Source of the DNA: Pagrus major
Taxonomy: Eukaryota; Chordata; Actinopteri; Spariformes; Sparidae
Assembly (NCBI RefSeq): GCF_040436345.1
Contig: NC_133225.1
Coordinates: forward strand, 27,380,040 to 27,444,039
Length of the DNA: 64,000 nucleotides
Reading direction: 5' to 3'
In this document: one piece after another, positions 58,761 to 64,000 of the stretch
Layout: the number at the start of each line of letters is the position of its first letter
How positions within the stretch are numbered: position 1 is the stretch's first letter
Program-made: the position numbers and the translations under genes
Notes under the pieces: generated by a model
The model's database searches: none
What the model was told of the DNA's origin: nothing
What the model saw: the letters and a program-made list of their open reading frames with translations, nothing else

Positions 58761-61700
58761 AAATAATAAGTTAATACTAACCCAAACTAAAATGAACCTA
58801 AACAAATCAATAGTAATAAAAAACAAAAGTGTAATAAATATCAGCTTTATGTTATACTAAACATTATCTTAAAAAATCCACATAGTGACAGGTTTTCAGA
58901 ATGGATGGATGGAGTCATTCATGCTATGCTTGGCCTCATCTGAGATGTGGGGGTCCCGCCGACAGAAAGGCTGGGAACCACTACAGAACATAGAGGATGC
59001 GGAGATTTAAAGGTGAAAGCAGGCAGCATTATAGGCTACACTGTCTCCCTTCCACATCCATATTCAAATCTCTTTTGAGACGGACAATGTTGACACCATC
59101 ATCAGCTTTGGTGTCAACTGCTGAAGGGATTCAAAGGTTTTATTCTGATCATGATCTATAAAAGCTATATGAATATCCAAATCAGGTGTATTCTGTGTGA
59201 GCCTCACGACTGATCCATTTTTCCATGCTTCTGCAGCAAAAGATATGCAGCACACTGAGGCCCCAAGTGTGCCCGACTTTATACGGCTCTTGCAGATTTA
59301 CAACATTAGCTGTTATCATAGTCAGGTTCAAAAAGTCAAGTTCAAGTGGGGTCAAGTGAGAATTAGACAGGGCCAAGGCCAGAGCCAGAATTAATGAGAC
59401 AGTATGCTAATGAGAGGTCTTTTTGGAAATATGGAAATAAATACTAAAATCCCTGCTTTGTCTCACTGAGAAACTCATTACTAAGGCAGCCTGTCATTGG
59501 CTGTTTACAGATGATGCAGATAACGATCCACCATTTCAATGAGTTACAGCTCCCAACGCCAGCCTTTAGCGAGGCGATGTCCCCCAACATGGTCGTAATA
59601 AAGGGTGCTTCATGGATAAACAGACTACCACACCAGCATGCACTCACTCATGTCCATCTCAATCTCCTCCTCCTGCTGTCCACACACTCTCATGTAAATT
59701 TGCTCTGGGGCTTTTTTACTCAGTTCCGGGTCACAGTATAATTTGCCTCCAACTTTGTGAAGTTCATTTTATGTTTAACATGAGGATGTGGCAGTGCAAA
59801 GGGCCACATCTTCTGAGTTTATTTTGGAAGAACTTGACTGGTCTGCTGAGAGCCTTGACCTCGGCCCCATTCAGCACTGTTAGGATAAAGTGGGACACCA
59901 GCCATGAGCCAGGCCTGATCGCCCAACATCAGTGGCCGACCTCACTAATGCTCCTGGGGCTGAATGGGAGCAAATCCCTGGGGCCAGCTGCAACATCTTG
60001 TAAAAAGCCTTCACAGAAGACTGGAGGCTGTAGAAGCATCATGGCCGTGGTTTCCAAATAAGACTCTTGACACCTACAACGGCTGTTAGGTTCGGGTGTC
60101 CTGAAGCCTTTTACTTATTGGCCATAGTGCTTTTTTAATACTTGTGGCCACAGTATAGGTAATTTAGTTAGCTGTCACCAGATTATATGTTATGTTTCAC
60201 CCTGAGATGAACAGAGAACAAGCTTGAGTTTGAGGAGTATGTATCACAAAATGACTTGTTTCATTATCGGAATTTGAGCCACTCGGTCCAGTGAAATGGA
60301 TGGAATGAACTGGAAAGTCTAGAAGAGCCACGATTAAATTATTTTATCCCCATTCAAGTTAGCCGGGTGCTAAACCAGCAGTTAGCTTGCTTGGCCCCAT
60401 AACAAGGAAGATCCCAGGAAGTTGAGCTTTGTTGGCTTTGAAACGCCTCCGAGCAGCTTTCATAGGAATGAATGGGGCTCTGCCTCTGAGGCTGAGTCCA
60501 GATTTAATATAATGTCCTTGGTTATATAAGCCCACCGCTACGGCAGGCAGTGACGGTAGATCCAGTTTCTATTCCCAAAAGTTTAAAATACAAACTCTGA
60601 GTCGCTCGTTAATCCAGAACACTGTCCTCTGTCCCTCCACTCTGGTCTTTTACTCAAATGAACCGCACAGAAAGATATATTATGTGTCTGATATCTGAAC
60701 TGCACAACAGTTCAGATATCAGCACCACAAATACGGCGGAGAGGTTCCTAATTATGCGTAACTTTAAGCCTTAATGTAATTGTGAGTTATATAAATGTGG
60801 TACTCCCGCTCTGCCCTGGAGGTTGATGCTTGGTTTCACCACTCAATTTGGAAATGCGGAAAATACTCATCGTTTCAAACTTGCAGTCTCGGACACAGCT
60901 GACATCACCCGAGGCTGCACCTAAAGTGACATAAGGTCGTTACACATTACAACCTGAGGTCACTGACGGACAAATGCTTCCATCACTGTTCTGCAGTGTC
61001 GGGAGAAACATCAACTCCTCCGTATTTTATTTCCTCTAAGAGAATATCAGCTGCTGGCATTTCAAACAGTCCAATGACTAAACATGCAGATTTCCTGTTA
61101 TTGAGGCGGATCTCATTACAGCAGAGTAATTCATTCCTCAGTGATGGCTAGTTTGGAAACTCATCTACACTGAAGAGCTGCAGCGAGCCCGTAAAGAAGC
61201 TAAATTAGCAAACGGTAGCTTGACATTTTGCGGCCATCGGGGAAGTATTTGTGGGAAATGAGGTGCTTTACATTCAGCCAAAATGTGATCACCAGTAGCC
61301 ACTGAGCGGTGTTGTGTGATTAAGGCTGAAGAGGGCTCACTGAAAGCATTTGACAGGTAGGAGCTCCGTGCCTTATAAAGCCTGTCCTTCCACACTGTTG
61401 TACAGTGTTTCATCATCCGTAGTTTCATTTAATCTGTTTCATCTGTCGTCCCATACGTCATGCAGGGGAGATGTAGGGAACATTAAAACAAGAGTTTTAT
61501 GTCAGTGAAAATTATGGACAAAAACTTCAAGTCAACGCTATATAATCAACTTCAGGGAGCAGAGAGAAAGAGTTATGATCCTACAAACACCTTCCTAGCT
61601 CTGGACAGGGGAAACAAGCTTTTATTTGGTTGTCGAGTAACTTTGAAACATGTAACCTCTGAATGGACAAAGGTCCTGTAGCATGTTTTCCCTCAGTCTG

Positions 61701-62130
61701 TCTCTCGGGAGGTTTGTGTGGTATGTCAGCCCTCCTTCTTTCAGCAGATGACTGACTAAGATGAGAGAAAGTACCTGCTGTAACAGACAGGTGCTGTGTG
61801 GAGAACACAGCACGTATGGGAGGGTGAGCAGGAGAGGAGAGCGTACAGAGAAGGGAAATAAATTACATTTCTGAGAAGAGAACCTAATTTGACTCCTGGA
61901 ATACAGCCGGGGGGCAACATTAAATGCATTAAGAGCAAGTGAACAGCAAGCAGTTGTGTTATTACTGAGGGTTACAGGGAAATGACATTATTATAAATGA
62001 CTAATTGTCAAAAATGCACAGAATTTGTTTCCTTTCACAGGTCGCGGTCCAGGTAGTCGATCTACAGCAGCAGGGCCTGCTTAGTTACTGTTGCTATGTC
62101 TCGACCATTCTGTCTGCGTACTCTGTTACG

Positions 62131-62190
62131 AATAGATAGATAGAGACTTTATTTGTCATTGTACAAAATACAATGAAATTTCAATTCCAA
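62131..62190. mobile_element. Retroposon 3'-end-like fragment
   Basis: atagatagatagagacttta followed by tttgtcattgtacaaaatac and aatgaaatttca resembles the 3' end of widespread fish non-LTR elements and SINEs. Short, non-coding, identified by memory of the motif. Confidence 0.5.
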
Positions 62191-64000
62191 TAATAACAAA
62201 AGCTGATGAAGCCTCAACATTCATAGTCGTTTTTGGAACAATAGCTCGTTGATTTAAGGCAGAGGAAAACAAAAGGATGTTTTTCATTTCATCAAATCAT
62301 CAGTTTTACCATCCGAAATGTCGAGCTGCTAGCAGACTTCATCAGCTGTAGCTAACATCATGATTGAGCTAACGTTTGTTCCATGAGTTGGCTGCAGATA
62401 CTGACACTGTAAAAAAGGATTATTTTTCCTTGAGGGCTACTATATGATATGGATAAAGCTACATGTAAAGAAAGTCTCAGGAAAGAAGTTTGCTGATCAA
62501 TGTAGACGATCGGACTCATAACTCACTCTAATACCATTCTTCCACCAAGATCAGTGATCATATGCAGGTTTTTAAACGAGGGCAAACCCGCTAAAAATAG
62601 GCAATTGACCATATTGACCACAGTGGCCATTTTTCTCTGTAATCGTGCTCAGGGTGGGAAGCTGAATTGTTGTACCGCTGTGTTCCTATAAAGGGAATCT
62701 GACTAATGTTATTGTTTGAGCACAGAGGGATGGACCTGACACACACCCACGACTCTGGCAGAGTCGTCTGTCACGGGAGTGAATGCCAATTGTAAGCATC
62801 CACATTAAAGACTAAAGCAAGATCTTAGTGGGTGTTCTGTCCGGTGTGAAAGAGATATAACACTCACGCTAGCATAGTTTATACTTGCACAAGCAAGACA
62901 ACGCTGAGATTTATACTTTAACATTACAGCTATTTCTCTTTTAATGAAAAGGCCTGTGATGAGGACTAAAGTGATACCTTCCTGGATAACCAATCCAGCT
63001 GTTATTGCTGATCTGTACACATCACAACCAGTTTACTAGTCATGAGGAATCATTTCCAGCCTGTGAGCCTGTTTTAGAAACTGTGTTCATGCAGTGTGAC
63101 TGACAGGGTCATTTACCAAATCGCAGTTACTGCAACAGTTGTTATGTCCATAGGAAAATGTCTACAGGCACAACTACCTCCTGCAGTGTGAAAGACTGAT
63201 GCAATTTCTTCTTCTCGGTGCCTTTGAGTGTAGCCAGAGAATATAAATCCATAGCTTTTCATATATATGAACATAATTCATAATAAAAAGGCTTGTTTCA
63301 GAGCTGCTGTCTGTTTGGACAGATTCTTCACCATCTTTTTCTCTGTCCTGCTCCGGCTCAGAGAGCCTGTCTGTCATAGCTGCTGGACTGGTGATGCTCG
63401 CAGGTCGTTACGGCTCGTAGACCTCTTGGTGGGAAGTCCTGGCCCTAATATCACGCTCCACAACACTCTCAATACCCCGCAGCTTTCTGGAGAGCTTCAC
63501 CTTGTCCTCTGTGCTCAAACAGCCCCACAATACATGTGTTCCTCATGCTCACTCAGTAACAATCAATGTCAGCGCTGTGAAACACTTACAGGAGTGAAAT
63601 TTGAATACTCTCGTACCTCTGAAGCGTGTGCGTCCAGGTTTTCTCATGACAGATTTTCTATCAAGCGCGAAGCTTGAATTTTCTACCCCAGTGTTTTTCC
63701 TCTGATACCTAACCTTCTGTTGCTTTTGCTTCTGTTTCCCACAAGCTGCCAAGCTTTCTTCTTCTATTTCTCTTCTACCTCTTCTCTCTCTGCAGTTCTC
63801 TCCTCCTTCTCCATTTTTTCCTTTATGCTGGTCCACTGGCTGTCCGGGACACTCTCTGTCTCCTGGTGGTCGGTGCTTCATTCTGATTTGTGGATCTGGA
63901 TCATCGTCTCCCTTAGGATTATCAGCCTCTACTCTCCCTTTTCCCCCCTTTTCCACCATATCTATATATTTGCCTGTCTGCTGCCTCTTCAGTGTTGTGT

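Larger units (their letters stand above)
55830..64000. other. Gene-poor right end
   Basis: 8 kb with no recognised exon. Contents: a tRNA-Pro-like relic (56482-56548), a gctagctattttcaaac repeat piece near 56740, the 34-bp tandem array (57680-58760), a retroposon-tail piece (62131-62190) and a CT-rich tract at the very end. Open frames at 59612-60061, 63267-63677 and 63549-63959 match no family I know and lack repeats, signal peptides or splice context; they are not called. Confidence 0.6.

Noticed and set aside
59612..60061. 149-codon plus-strand frame
   Set aside because: The encoded sequence matches no family I know and shows no domain; probably a decayed repeat.
63267..63959. Overlapping 136-codon frames on both strands at the right edge
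   Set aside because: Low-complexity CT-rich sequence, no known family on either strand; a real exon cut by the window edge cannot be excluded but is not supported.

Overview
The window is vertebrate nuclear DNA, almost certainly from a ray-finned (teleost, percomorph-like) fish. Genes are split by short introns with GT-AG borders, dinucleotide microsatellites are dense, many small inverted-repeat DNA transposons are present, and the encoded proteins match vertebrate families. No BLAST or splice predictor was run: exon borders come from reading frame, GT/AG sites and conserved protein sequence, and every spliced CDS below closes in frame.

Layout. (1) 453-18337, plus strand: the last twelve coding exons of dlg1 (SAP97), covering the SH3, hook and guanylate-kinase-like region; the gene starts upstream of the window. 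(2) 24553-27624, minus strand: complete aurkb (Aurora B kinase), nine coding exons, 328 residues, with a three-CCAAT plus CHR cell-cycle promoter. (3) 33134-42887, plus: complete meltf (melanotransferrin), sixteen exons, 722 residues, with a probable 1.6 kb 3' UTR. (4) 46928-47233, minus: ncbp2as2, a conserved small protein of 101 residues. (5) 49496-49912, plus: fkbp2, an ER-lumen prolyl isomerase encoded by one uninterrupted reading frame. (6) 52407-55313, plus: ncbp2 (nuclear cap-binding protein CBP20), five exons, 164 residues, with a probable U12-type intron. From about 55.8 to 64 kb I see no gene, only repeats, a tRNA-Pro-like relic and a 34-bp tandem array.

The order and relative orientation of dlg1, meltf, ncbp2as2 and ncbp2 match human 3q29 as I know it, with aurkb and fkbp2 as extra genes and no pigz between meltf and ncbp2as2.

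Most striking result: the probable 3' UTR of meltf carries four hairpins that fit the iron-responsive element (IRE) rule: an unpaired C, a 5-bp stem, a CAGTGN loop, a matching stem, and a lower stem. The fourth has a completely different stem sequence that still pairs perfectly, which argues for selection on the fold. Several 3' UTR IREs are the arrangement known from transferrin receptor 1 mRNA. In the same gene, the N-lobe has lost two of its four iron ligands (Asp to Phe78, His to Arg279) while the C-lobe keeps all of them, the reverse of human melanotransferrin. Together these suggest an iron-regulated, C-lobe-loaded melanotransferrin in this fish.
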